DNA from: Poecilobothrus nobilitatus
Taxonomy: Eukaryota > Arthropoda > Insecta > Diptera > Dolichopodidae
Reading direction: 5' to 3'
Length of the DNA: 64,000 nt
Assembly: GCA_947095535.1 (NCBI GenBank)
Contig: OX352772.1
Span: forward strand, 54,393,445-54,457,444
The position numbers were made by a program, and so were the translations under genes. The notes beneath the pieces were generated by a model. It did no database searches, was not told the origin of the DNA, and worked only from the letters and a program-made list of their open reading frames with translations. Numbering within the stretch: the first letter of the stretch is position 1; the number at the start of each line of letters is the position of its first letter. Of this stretch, positions 26,201 through 41,200 are shown piece after piece.

Positions 26201-29200
26201 TTTTGGTTTTTTTTTAGGCTCAGACTTATTAACGTTAGAAATACATTAATAAATATTGTGAAGCGTAAGGAGTATTTTTGTTTTTGTTTTTTTTTCATAC
26301 TTACGTTTGGTTTTTTTTTTTTGTTTTCCTCTACTAAGTCATTATTATTATTTCGCATTTGTTCGTTTATTCCGTTAAAAAAAAGAAAAACGAAAAAAAA
26401 AAAAACTGGAAATATGTTTTATTATTACGCTCATCATATTTGATAGAAATGGGCCCGACATTGTATTAATATTTTTTATGATATAAAAAATTAGCTACTA
26501 GATATAGCTAAGTTAGATATTTCATTGCTGTTTTTTTATAAAAAAAAAAAAACAAAAAAAAAAAAAGGGAAAGAAAAATTACGTAACTTTTCAACAAAAT
26601 CGGTAACAAAAATTTTTTTTTTTTTAGTAAGTTTTGACAATGAATACCGCGAATGGTGGTATACAATATTGTTTAAATTTTTAATGGAAAAAAAAAAAAT
26701 ACCATTTAAAACAAACGTTAATTTGCATTTTGGTTCATTGTTTATATCTATTAAGACGTACATTATACGTTTAAAATCCATTAATTTCCTATGAAAAATA
26801 TAATCTCTCATACCTTTAAATATTAGTTAATTCATATTTTGTTCATTAATTTTGAAAAAAAAAAAAAACAAAAATACGAAAACGAAAAAAAAGTTATTAA
26901 TGTATGTTTGTTCAAACAAATACTTACTATACAATATATATTATTGCTTCTTTTTTTCATAAATTTTAATTACAATATATCACTTTAAACAAAAAAAAAA
27001 AAGGAACAAAAACGGAAATGAAACAAATGAATATGAAAATTTACTAATTAAAGGGCCTTCTTTTTATTCTTATTTTTGAAAAATAGGAAAAAAAGTTTTC
27101 CTTTATATTTTATTTATTCATTATTTTTCCTTTATTACATAATATATAAATTTTTTTTAAGTATTGTTATTTTTTTTTTTTAATATGAAATTTTAACATA
27201 CACATACGAGTATATATAAACTTACCTTTGAAATATAAACGGAAATTTTAAATTTTACAAATAAAATAGGTATACTTCAAAACTAATTCATCCTGTCATG
27301 AAATTTGTTAATTTTCTAATTTCTCTTGACTTCCTATCGTTTACCCCTTCTTTACATTTTTTTTTTTTTTTTGGTTATATTTAGGTAACTTTTTTCTTTT
27401 AGATAAAATCTATAGGTAAAAATCGTTAAAGCCCTTTCGATAAAGATTTCAAATTAGATAACATATATAATAAATTTATAAATGCTTCATTATAATCTAT
27501 CCAGGCTCGTCTCCAATTTACCTCCCAACTCCGCCACTATTATTCTATTTTCTTGTAATTACTCTTCTACTTTTACCTAAACCTACAATAATTTTGTACA
27601 AAGGAACCATTTCCTGGAGTTTGGTTAGCGTTTAAACCAAAAACCAAATGATAAAAAAGGTATAACGAAATTTACTTGAATGAAAGTGTTTATAACTGCC
27701 AACTTTTTAAAAAATAACTTTAGAAGAAAATGCAAACTGAATATGTGATCGGATTAATTGAATTCACTGTGCATTTTAATACAAAACATAAGCCATTCTT
27801 CGGAATGATTGATTAATGACAATAATGAGGACTCGTGAATCTGGAAAGTTTTTATATTAATTTTAACATATTCCAATTAATCTAGAAAATTTAAATTCAA
27901 GTTTAATTTTTGTTTATATTTCCAATCATATTGAATTCAAATGCGACTTTTAATTCAAATCAAATTCCCAACTATTCAATCACTAGAGCTTTCTTCAATA
28001 ATGAAATAAACTACACGCTATAATCTATATCCTTCACCTTTTGTTTGAATATCCCTCTTGCTTTAAAAGAAAAAAAAAAGTTTCTGAAAAAATGTTTCTT
28101 AAATAATAATTTCGGACTTGTCGAAGGAATTATTCAATATATGTACAGCGGTTTGTAATCAATTTGAAATGGTTTAATTAAGAAAAATGATCTAGAAATC
28201 ACAACTGGCCTAAACAGGCTTAAATGTACATCTGCACCCCTTTTTGTTTAACTACCTACCAACCTACCTACCCCTAATAGTAAAGAAATAATCATTATAT
28301 AACACATCGGCAAAATACGGCATAAAAACCGAGGCAGTGTTGGTTTAGAATTCCCTACATGTTGTAAGAATAACTCCTTCTTAAGACATTTGCTGCCACA
28401 CCTCGAAAAGAAGGACTGTGTATAATTTCTTTGTCACATTTATGTCGCAAGGGAATAAATTAAAAACAAAACCAATATGGATTATGTAGGACATACCGAG
28501 AGTGCAAATAGCAGCATTAAATTTCCACTTTTATTTCATAGTATTAAATTCACTTTTCACAATTTAGAAACAAAAATTTTTACATGCAATTAAACTACCA
28601 CGACAGGGACCTCGGCGGTCTGATGGGTAAGAGCGAAAAAAATACGCTGTAAACATCGAGGAAGTGTGGGTTCGAATCCCACACATGTCGTAAGAATTAT
28701 TCCCCCTTACGACATTTACAGCTCCGCCTGAACAGGAAAGGCTGTGTAATTTCCTGTTATAAAACAGAGTAATGCATTAAAAAAACAAAAAAAAACAAAA
28801 ATTACCACAACAACTTTAAAATCTTTAAACATAAATATCTAAATATTTAAACATACATTAATTTGTTTTATAAACCTGTAGATTTAGAAAAATTGAAATT
28901 TCACAAAAGAATATTCAACTTTATTGTTATCAGAACATTTTCTTAAATTAATGGTCACAAAATCTAATTTAAAACTTCAAAAAGCATTTTCCAACATTCC
29001 CCAAGAGAAAAATTTATTCTCTTCTCTATCTAATATCTATAGAAATTAATCAATACTATATATATTTTTTTTTCTTAACATTTAGTTATGTAGTGATTTA
29101 ACTGGCATAATATTCAATTTCCATTTAACATAACCCCAAAAAAAAAGTCATATTTCCTCATTGATTTATTTTTTATTTTGAATATTTTTTGTTTTTTTCA

Positions 29201-32200
29201 TTCATTACAAAAATTTTTAAAGAAAGTAAACTCTACTTAAAGGACATATTTTTCAATTGTTTGATTATTAAGAATTCAATTATAGAATTACATACTAACA
29301 TACATACTTACTAATATACATTATAAATATGTTGAAGTACATAATATAATTTTTTTATATTTACAATAATATGAATTTGTTCTATTTTTTTTTTTTTTAA
29401 TTTTATATGACATTTTACTATATGTATATGTATACATATGTGAATATTATATAATATGTATTTATATCAAATAAGGATTGTTACAAAAAGTATATCCTTA
29501 AAAATATCGATCATGTCTTGTCTAGCCAAATTCATGACACTAGAACATTTGTTTCTTTCCAAAAACAAAACAAAAATACAATAAGAAAAAGAAAATAAAA
29601 AAAAAATTAAGTATAAGACAACAACAACAAACAAAAAATAAAATGTCATGTACAAAACATATTATTCAAAACCAACGAAATAACATCATATTAATACAAA
29701 AACAGAATATATCTACAATACTTTTCTTTTTATAACTGTCATTTATAAGACAGAAATTCAATACATGCAACATAATATTTTACGAATGAACTTTTATTGT
29801 AAATATTAAGTACATATTATTGTGTATGTTTGTATGTTTGTGTGAATTTATAAATGTATATTTTTTTATTTTCAATAATATATCTTTGCATACATATCTA
29901 TATAGATACATACATAATACAGGGATTTATTTTAAATCTCTTAAGTTATAATTAAGTCTTGAGATAGTTACATCTTTTCTTAAAATATATTAATGTCATT
30001 ATAACGGATGTTGCGAAAGACATAAAAATACCGTTTTCTAGCAAATTATCCTAACAAATAAAAATATTTCAATTAAAAAAAATATATATAATAATATAAA
30101 TAAATATATATATTAGATTATTGTTATTGAAGGAATGTGTAACCTTGCGGGGGTGTAAGGTTATATCTTGCGGAGGTGTAAGTGACATGCGATCTTTTAA
30201 TTTTGATTTATTGTGCTCCTCCTGTTATTATATGTTGTGGGATTTTGCCTACATTTATAATACTTCTGTCAGCCCTATTGCCTCTAAGAAAGTAATAGAT
30301 AGCGTTTATTGCTTGGCAGTTGGCAGTTCATCTTTGGCAAAGTGATATATACTCTTAGATACACACATCGTGCTCGGAGTAAAACTTCGCAATGTTTTGA
30401 GTATATATCCTGGGGTTTTTTGTTCTTGGCAGAATCTACATGTATCGTCATTCTCTTTTCCAATTTTCTTTCAAGTGTTCCTTTAGCCGACAGTGTTCTA
30501 ACGAGAATCCTATTAGAATTCTCAGTTTATTTTACTTTTAGTAGTATTTCCTATTTATTTCTAATTAGTTTATTTTCTATCATTTTTTCATATTTTTGCC
30601 GGTTATAGTTTTCCAAAAGCTTTTTAGATTGTCTTTAGCCCGATATATATGTATATACGGAAGTGTATAAATATTTCAAAAAATTGCATTTCATATAAAT
30701 TAATTTTCAAGATTTTTAGGATTAAAAAATGCTACTAAAAAAAAAATTATTTTCGAAAGATACAATGTGCTTTGACGAATTTTATATTTGCAAGATCTCG
30801 ATTTAACGACTTGAAATGAAATTTGTGAGTAAAAATATGGGTTAGATTTTTAAAAACCACATGCGAAGTGTCGCATTTAAATTTTTTTATAATTTTGCAG
30901 TTTCTTTCAGACAAAGACTTTAAACTCAATCTGTTAAAAAAGCAAGACTTTTATATACCTTTCGAACCGAAACTATCCAAAACTCCTTATCCTCTTTTTA
31001 TTTTATAGGAAGTACCTTCATCAAATTTCAGTTCCATTCATTATTTGGTTTTTAAAATAGGATAAAATAAAAAATAGCTTGGGGGGAAAGACTATTCAAG
31101 GCTATCATGGTATTATTGTTTATTTTACAGTAAGTAGCCATAGATGAATCAAACATTACACAAAAAATTATAAAATAGTTATGCAAAGAAAAAAAATTGT
31201 TCGGCTATAAAATAAATATTAATAATCTGATTTTTAAAAAAGACAAATAATTATGTCAAAAGTAGAACTATTTTTTTGGTTATTCTAAAACGATTCAGTA
31301 AAAAAAAATTATTATATTGCGGAAAACGAAATAAAAATGTTACAATTTATATTATGTACGCAGACCATGAATTGATTAAAAGCTTGGGATACATTAAAAA
31401 GGGCAAGTGACGTCCAACACAAAGCCATCTATTTACTCATATATATACCAATTAACAAACGTAAGCCAGTCGATATTTTGTTTTTTTTTCAGTTTATTCC
31501 TTTGCCACATAAATATAAATTTCGTAAGAGGAAATTAATCTTACGATGTATGTGGGATTCGAACCCATACCCAATCCAAACCCTCGGTTTTTATAGCATA
31601 TTTTACAAGCTCTTACCCACTAGGCAACCGAGACTCGTGCAGTCGATATTTTGTTTTTTTTTCAGTTTATTCCTTTGCCACATAAATATAAATTTCGTAA
31701 GAGGAAATTAATCTTACGATGTATGTGGGATTCGAACCCATACCCAACCCAAACCCTCGGTTTTTATAGCATATTTTACAAGCTCTTACCCACTAGGCAA
31801 CCGAGACTCGTGCAGTCGATATAAAAATTAAAAAATGAACCTAATTCTTATAGTAATACCTAATAAATGCCTTAAAAGAAATTTCTTAAATGCATTAATT
31901 CTTATTTAAAACCATAAAAACTAAACTAAATCTCCCTGTCTTTGAAAAAGGAGTCAGAAATAAAAAAAAAATAAAATAAATCTGTAAAATATGTGACAAC
32001 TATAAGTATAAGAGCTGTAATAAGCTTTCTTTTTTTTTCTCCTTTTCTTTTCTTTTTATTTATTTCTTCTCTTTCATTTTTTACATGGTAGAAAACAGAA
32101 CATAATACATAATATAATTGATAAAAACAAAAAAAAAAACAAGAAAGATACAAATTGCATATGTACACTACACACTTGTTTGTATATTATGTATAAAAAG

Positions 32201-35200
32201 AAAAATAACATAAATAAAATAACAGTAAATAGTATAAAGAAGTGAAATGAATTGAAATAATAAAAAAAATAATGAACTTTACTGCAGTAACAGTAAAAAA
32301 AAAAAAAATGAATCACAGAAAAATATGAAGAAAATATTACTTTTCTCTGTTTGATTTTTATATTGAAAAATATTTTCTTTTGTTTGCTTATTTGATTTGT
32401 TTTTTGTTTTCTTCTTGAACTGACTGGGAAATTATTCATTTCTGGCATAACAAAAAAAAAAACAAATATTTTTTTTCTTAACAAATATTCTTTAAGGATT
32501 ATTTCAAGGAAAAATTTATTGTAATTGAAGAAAATTTTTTTTTGAAAATTAGTATTTTTTGAAAATGAATAATTGTAAAATCTTTTTACATCATAACAGA
32601 ATATGAATTATCGAATAAATTTATTTTCTTAAGGCTGATATTTAAGGACTCGCTTCTCTTCTCTTTTTAAAAAAAAAAAAGGAGATTTGAAATTTTTAAA
32701 TAAAATTAACTTTTCTATCAAATCAATGCAAATTTTATGTTTCATATTATAGTAAAATAGACATGTTTCGATTACTTTATTCAATAGAAAGTCATTTTGA
32801 CTGTATAACGATGCACAATTAAAATATTTTAAAGAATGTTTTAAAACGATTTGTTTTATTTTACTATATTTATCGGCATGTATTCATTGTTGTTTTTTTT
32901 AGTTTTCCTTTATTTTCATTAAAAATTACTCCTGTATATTAACAATTTTAATATGTCGATATAATTTGCAGTTTAGAAAGCATTCTTCCGTAAAAATAAT
33001 TTTAAATCTATTATTTTTTTCTATATTGTTATGCGAGAGTAGATGCTAATTATCGAAAGAAACTATAGAGAAGTGCAACGATGACGAGTCCTCTATGAGT
33101 GTGTGGGGACTTCAACCCCCTAAACACCATCCTCCTGTTTTTACCAAACAATATAGCTTATACTACCTTTAGTACTCATGTACTGTGGTTGGCCAAAGGA
33201 AAGTTGAGTTAGGGATTGAAAATTAATTTTAAATTGATATGGTTATTTGTTAATGTTGATTTTCAATCTTTGCATGTTGTATATGTAATCATCACCAATT
33301 CTGGGGAACACATGCAATGCGATGGGGGAAGGTTCTATATTTGCGATATTCACACCACAAACGAATTCCCATAAGCCAAATTATGACAGCTGGGAATTTG
33401 AACTACATATGAATGAGCAGCAGAAGCTCTCCTTGTTTCTCTTTGGAAGGAGGCATTAAACTTTTATTATCGTTAGAACAAGAAACCATTCCTATTATAC
33501 TATAAAACTGTAAATAAACATGTTAATTAATATTTATATTATCCATTTTTCAAGTAATAAATGAAATACATACAGTCACATCAACAACACATTGCATCTT
33601 CCTCTTCTTTTGTAGTACCCCCAACCAAAATATGACAAAATTATATTTTATATATTGTATTACATAAAAGTATTTTCTTTTTTTGCTATGAAAACATTTT
33701 AGATTCTTAATTTGAATATTTGAACCACTTTTAAATAATTCTCACAAAATTAACATTAAAAAAAATAAAATTTTTCTTACAAAAACAAAAAAAAAATTGT
33801 CTTTTTTCAAATTTATGATTACAAACACGCAATTTATAATTTTTAATTGATTTATGGTATATTAATATATAATGATATTTTTCGATATTCAACATGATTT
33901 TATTGTAATCGATACTTTTCAATTCGGTAGCTATTTCTTATCTGAATTTTCTCAATTACCGTCAATTCAATTTATAAATTGGTATTTTTTGTTTTATATA
34001 CTCGTATAGCTTTAAAAAAAATTTTTTTTTTTTACATTTAAAGAAAAAAAAATTTTTTATATCGAATTATATGCGTAATTTAATAATCTAAAGATAACCA
34101 ATGCAACTTAGTATTATTCAAATGTTAGATATATCAAATTGTTATATTTTTCTTTTTTTTATTCAATAATTTATGCAATTAATATTATTTCTGGCTTATC
34201 TTGCAAAATTTTTCTAGTAACTATGTTTAATCATTTCATTTTTTATTAATTTTTTAATCCACTAATAGTTTCTACAAGTCTATTAAATTAAATAAATTTT
34301 AATATTGAAAATTTATTCTTCGAAAATAGTAGTAACAATTAGTTCAAAATAACGGGTGTTTCTTTTTAGAATGATAGAAATGATTTCAAGAATTTGTAAA
34401 CGTTGTTGCGGCGTGAATCTTCTTTCCATGATAATTATTGTTAATGCTTACTGAAATCAAATAAAAATTATTATTATTAACTGAAATTTGGCTTCAATCT
34501 TAATTTAAATGTGTTTTATTTCAATTTTAAGTTCTATCATTTTAAAAAAAAACACCCGTTAGTATAAAAATAAATAATAATTCTTCTATATTTAAGGCGC
34601 CAGTTATAGCTATCATTGAAATGCTTCCGGAAAATGTTTATTTTCAATTTTTTTGCAGCAAAGACATATAAAATTTAACAAAAGCGTTGATTTAAGGATT
34701 AAATAATTTCTAAAGAATAAATTCTGCTACGAATTTTTAAATTTTAAATTAAATATTTAAAAAAAAATCAATTTTATCATTTTCCGGATTGGTAATTATT
34801 TTCCTGAACAACTAATCAATGATTTTGCTAATGAAACAAAATTGTTCCAATGACATATGTTCCATTTCTTCCCATTTCAGTTTGTCATTGAAAAAAATTC
34901 TGATGCAATTCTTGAGATATTTCATTATGATTTTGTATTTTAATGAATTTAGACTTAAATTTTGTTTTTTTATTACTTTGTTTAAGTTTAGTTTTAAAAT
35001 TTTTTGTTTTAAAATAGAAATTTCAAAAAAAGTAAAAAAAAAAAATAAATTCTAGAAAATTTATATATTTTTATTCTTGTCAAATTTAAATGTCATTATT
35101 AAATAAAAAAATCTTTTTTTATTCTTTATTAGTACCATTTTCTACCAATAATAATTAAATAAATTAAAATAATAAAATATAATAACGCTAACTAACGCTA

Positions 35201-38200
35201 AAAATAATAACGCTAACAACAATTTAAATTTAAATTATATTTATTTTGCCTTCATTATTGTCATATGCCATTTGACAAATAATTTAACTGACAGTTTTCT
35301 CTGATTACTATAATCGCCTATACGGAAAAAAATATAAGTTTTCGATGAAACGTTTTCGGATTTCAATGATAGCTATAACTGGCGCCTAAGATAGATAATA
35401 GATTGCGGAAAAATAAAAAATATTTCCATTTCATAGTCTTATACAATAGCTACAGCCGATTATTGCAGTAATTAACGGCTTAGTAAAATTAAAGATTCGA
35501 GAAACTAAAGATTAGTCAAATATTAGTGAATTACTTAGTAGATGCCCTTATAGAATTGGGAAGAAGAAAACAAAAGAAAAACTTAAATAGGATAACCCCT
35601 GCATAAGAGTTGAGTTAAATTCTTAAACCTTAAAAAAAGCTCCTTTGACTTAATTCTAGGATTCTACAGAGAAATCTTATAATAGTAGTCTGAAAGATAA
35701 AATGTGTAAAATATTTAAAACATTTAGACAAAAACAATGAAGATTCTTTTTATTTTAAATACATGCACCATTAAGGATTGTAAGTTTTTTCTTTCATACT
35801 CAAAAAAGTTTATACAACCCCCCAGTATATTTTTGTGCTTTACTTGGTTTCTTCACCATTACAACTACATTCAAATGTAAAATAGTTTTCTCATATTGAG
35901 GACCAGATTTAGAATCATAGACGCACTAAGCATTTGCAAAAAAAAAAAATTAACAAAATATTTAGATTAGCCATCATGAATGCACTCTTAAAGTTTAGCC
36001 TTGTAAAATTATACTGACACTAATCGTCAAAATGTCGGTCGTCTAAATAAAAACACATCACCACATTCTGCGAAAATTTGCGTGAACTTATTTATATTTA
36101 TATTAATAAAGTCATTTTTAGACATAACTTTTTACTATGAAATAGCATAGACGTAAAACCCTCCGTATCTTAAGAATCAGAAGTCGAAGTATAAAAGTAG
36201 AAGAATATTAGGGTTGCTTACGGCTAAAGCCAGTGAACAATTGAACAATCTGAGCAAAATTTTTATTTATATGTAATTTTTTTACTCTAGAAAAAAAGTG
36301 ATACTGTTTTGTCATTGAATTGAAGAAGAGTGAAAATTTTTGTAGTCCCCTAATTATCATGATGCCCTAAATAAGTGCTTAGTTTGCTTATAGGCTATTC
36401 CATCACTGCTTATACTGCTCTCTGTCAAATGAAAGTAAATATTGTGTTTCTAAAAGTTTCTAAAAGTACCTTACGACTGTAAATACATTACAGTTTAAAA
36501 AATATTTATAAATTTCTAAAATTAATACTAATAGAACATTCTAATCAAATATTATTTAATTCATTAAACCTAATGACCTTCTTTTCTATTTTAAGCATTC
36601 CCTATGTATATTAACATTAAACATTATCTCAACATTAGTTTTTTAATAAAATTTATCTTTAAAACAACTAAAAATCATTATAATAATATGCGCTTAATTT
36701 AAGCAAAACAAGAACCAAAAAAAAAACAAAACATATTCTTTATATATAATAATTTGTATAACTTTAAAATTATTTTAAAGTTACATAACCAAAATCAATT
36801 AATTTATTTTATTATTAACTATGGTATCGGGGATATATATATATGTATACATTACCTATAAAGCAACAAAAAATTTAGATTTACTTTTAGTATTTACATT
36901 GAAAATTGTATCTATTCAAATATGATACAAGATAAAAATGGATAAATCAAATTAGATCATCTGTATTAGTTTTTCTTTTTTCATTCATTCATTTTTGTTT
37001 TTTTTTTTTATTTTTCATTTAACCACAACAAAGTTTATCTTTCGTTATGGTTATCTGCAGTGATCTAATCTAGTTACTTTAAGTGTAACATACTAACAAA
37101 ATACAAAAATTTAATATAAATATAAAACAAGTTATTAGAAAAATTATTTTGTTAATAAATGTACATTTTCTTTATTTTTTAAATGTATACAAAGTTTTAT
37201 TAAGTTTTTTATCATTATCGTAAATTTTTGAATTCAGTTATGGGAATTGGTTCAGCATATTAAACGCTACCTCAATAAGGATAATTATGCATATAATTTT
37301 AAATAAATAGTTAGTTAAGGTCCTTGATAACTCTTTTTAAGGATTAGTTAAGGTTTCTGATAGTTTTATTATTATATTAACTTTCGATATTCTACCTTTG
37401 CTTTTAGGTAAATCAATAACATTGAAATTCTAACACTTGATACCTCTATTTCGAAAATCTTTGATCTTACGTATCGTAAGTTATAATTAAATTGAATAAC
37501 AATTTATTAATCTATAATTTTTTTAAAAACAGATCATAAATTCTACTTTAAAAAATATAAATTTGTTTAGTATAACAGGAATTTTCTTAACTATTTCATA
37601 AAATATATGAGCCTGCACTCACAGTCGCCTTAAGATATGCAATGTTTTTTTTTTTTAATTAAAAAATTTTTTCTTTTGAAATTAAGATTTCTTGGGGCTT
37701 CGGTAGCCTAGTGAGTAGGCGTGTGGCGTATTAACCGAAGGAGTGTAGGTTCGATCCCTGCACAGGTCGTAAGTCTTTTTTTCTTTACATACCCCCTTAC
37801 GACCAAATAATGTAAATATATAGTATATAATATAAACAAAATAAATAATATTAGTATATAATTTAATAATAGTACAAAAAACCTATAATGGCCTTGGTAG
37901 CCGATGGTTCAATAATATTGCATTACATTTATGTATGTAATATTAATATAAATAAATAAATAAGATTTTTTTTAATGTTTTCTTTTTATAATTTTGTTTT
38001 GTTTTTCCTTTAATTTATATTTTTGGAAAAGGTTAGAAAATCATTTCTTAAAAACTAGCTTATACTCCATTTTAAAAACTACACTATAAATCTAAGGAAT
38101 TCAACCTTAAAAGCGATTTTTATAATTAAATTATTTTTGTCATCAACTTCTTTTTCAATTTTTTTTTCGTTTTTATATGTGAATAAATTATGTTGCCAAT

Positions 38201-41200
38201 CTTTCTAGTTTGCCAACCACAAATAATTTTTATTGTTACATATAAATTCTATATAATTTTGTTTAATAGCAACATTTCATATATCTTCAAAAATCTAACG
38301 AGATTCTGCTATATTCAAATTTGTAGGTAAATTTTACGTTTTTTTTTTTTTTTCTTCTGAAAACATGATAAATTAAAATTAGATTCAATTTGAAAACTTG
38401 ATATGAAATTAAATTGGAGTCTAATTTGTAAAATGTTTCCTGTAAACTGTAAAATGTTTCCTTTTTCAATATTATTTAAATTTTATGAAAAACGATTAAA
38501 CCTGGAGCGGCAGACAAACTAAAAATTGAAAAATATTATTTAATCATTAAATATCCTTACGATATTCTCCAAAGCAATCCAAAAAAAAAAATTTTGAAGT
38601 ACAATATAAGCAAATGGACAAATTGTATATGTAAATATGTATGTATGAATGAGTTTAGCATATTAAATGATACCTTAATAAGGATAACATGTATATTATA
38701 TACAATTTTCAATTAATGCAGACAATTCTTTTATAATATTATAGAATATGTTTAGATATATTATATATTTATATACTTATTATACTATTAAAAATAGTAA
38801 AAATGAAATTTAAATAAACAGTAACAATTTTATTTCAATATTAGTAAATTATTATTTTATTTTTGAAATTTACATACAAATGCACTTCTGGTATTTGAAT
38901 GAATTTTATAAAAAGTTATTTATTATTAATAAATTATAAACTTTAATTGTTTAATTAAATTTTTATTTACTCTAAACTGTTTATAGCTGCTATATTGATA
39001 TAATTGTTACATTGATTGACATTTTTCCATTGATAATTTTATTTATTATGTTAAGAAAAAAAGAAATCTCTAAAAAGCAGTTCACTTTCACTATATTATA
39101 GAGATAGGCTGTTAAAGTTATAACGAATACAAAAAAAAAAACATATAAATAACAATTATGTATACTTAAATTAAAACGTACATAAGCATGGAAAACCTAT
39201 ATCAGCATGGCCAACGATTTTCTAGAATATATATGCACTTAAACAATCCAAATTCAAGCCGAAATCAAAATAAAATAGTAATTAAAACTGAAGCATGTCC
39301 ATTCTAAAAAAAAGAAAAAAGACTTTATAGAAAGTTCTTTGCCAGATGTACAATTATTTCAAAACTTATAATACTATAATTAAATATACCTATAAATTAT
39401 CATTATTATAGAATATTATTACATTAAATTATTAAGCGCTCATTTCATGATACCACTGATATTCAATGGTTGAATCAATTTGCATTAAACTAAAATTGAT
39501 ACAATGTTATGTTGAATTGACGTTGTTAAAATACATAATACACAATCTGATGATAAACAATTTTCAATTCCTTTCAAGGTTCTAAAATGTATTCTATGTA
39601 TTCTAAAATTCATTCAATTAATAAGTTATTAATAGGTTCTAAAATTCATTCCTTTCAAGAGTTTTAAAAATGTATTATTTACTATATTAAGCCTTATAAC
39701 AGTGACTTCTACCTAGTAAATTCTATTTCTTTATTTACAATATTATTTTAGTATATTTATATAAATTTTAAAATTTTAAATAATAAAAAAAATCGGTTTA
39801 ATGGTTAAACAATTCAAAATATATGATAAGATTTACATTGGATGATTGTATACAACAAGCAGTTTAGACATTCATACAGACAACTGTAGACATAATAGCA
39901 AATGTACAATATAATGTTTCTTCAAACAGTCACTTGATTTTTACAAATTGATTCAACAGTTGATGAACCATTGTATCGAGTAAGAAACGCATTATTTTCA
40001 ATTTTATAACTTATTATACAAAACCTTACATTTTTAGCCCATTTCCAAAGAAATTTTGACAAAAATTGCGCATATTAGTTTCACTCTGTCCGCCCGTCCT
40101 TCTGTCCGTTCGTCTGTTTACAAAACTTGTACACCCTTAAAGAAAGAGAAAAAACATGTTAACCATGGGTAGGTCTCATAAAAAAATTAATGTTGTAGAA
40201 CAACTTTTTCATGTAGCCCCTCAAACTTTAAAAAAGCCCTATTTTGAAATGCGTATATCTCATATTCTGCTTAACATTTTTTCAATCTGAAAACCCAATT
40301 CGACAGGAATTTACATTTTTTTACCGTTTAGACATTTTTTTTACCTTTGTAAATCAATATCAAAATTATACAAATATTTTAAATTCTACCTTCATAACTC
40401 CAATAATATATTTTTACGTGTGTTAACCGTTTTTTTTAGTTATATAGGGTTCCGGATTTACAGCTCCTCAAAAATGCAAAAAAGTCGTATTATAACATTT
40501 TTTATTATATGAAGTTTTCAAATTTTGGTGCAGAGTCACAATTCTAAACACTTTGTATTATCTTTTGGAAATGTGCGATTTTAAAAACCGTTGGTTTACA
40601 TTCTACCTTGTTTAAGTTTAACTCTTAAAATTTACGAAATTTTGAGAATTAAAAACAAATAAACTATAGAAAATAATTTCAAATATTCGTTTTAAGAACT
40701 TATACAGTATGATTCTGTTCCGGTTTTGAATATTTATAGGATGTATTTGGGCGACCAAAACAAATTAAAAATTTTTTGGAATTGGGGTCCCTCTTCGGTT
40801 CTTGAAATAATGATTTGTTTATGTTTTAGAGATAATATCCTAAATAATGATATCTTAATGAAATATATTAGGAAGAAAATTTCAAAGAAATTAAAAAATT
40901 TTTTAAATTTGATCATCTTTCAATTTTTTTTTTCGATTGAAATGGAAATCTTTCTGAAGATGTTTCAAATTTATTAATTTACGGCTTCATTATCTCAAGA
41001 ACCAAAGGTAATAAAACCTTTCCTTACAAAAAAAATTTTTTATTCGTATTGGTCTCCCAAATACACCCTATAAATAATTAATATTCAAGACAGAAAAAGA
41101 ATGACGCTCAATATTAACAAGTTAAGTAGTTTAATTTAATTTGAAGTAGTATATAACATATAAATTAGTCAATCAAACCAAATTATTTAATATATGATAA

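Noticed and set aside
30121..30608. Two + strand frames (74 and 99 residues) as a small gene
   Set aside because: The opposite strand carries a recognisable LINE ORF2 tail; the + frames are its shadow.
32074..32484. 136-residue minus-strand frame resembling a membrane protein
   Set aside because: Phe/Tyr/Ile-rich because of A runs on the + strand; such hydrophobic text is expected from AT-rich DNA.
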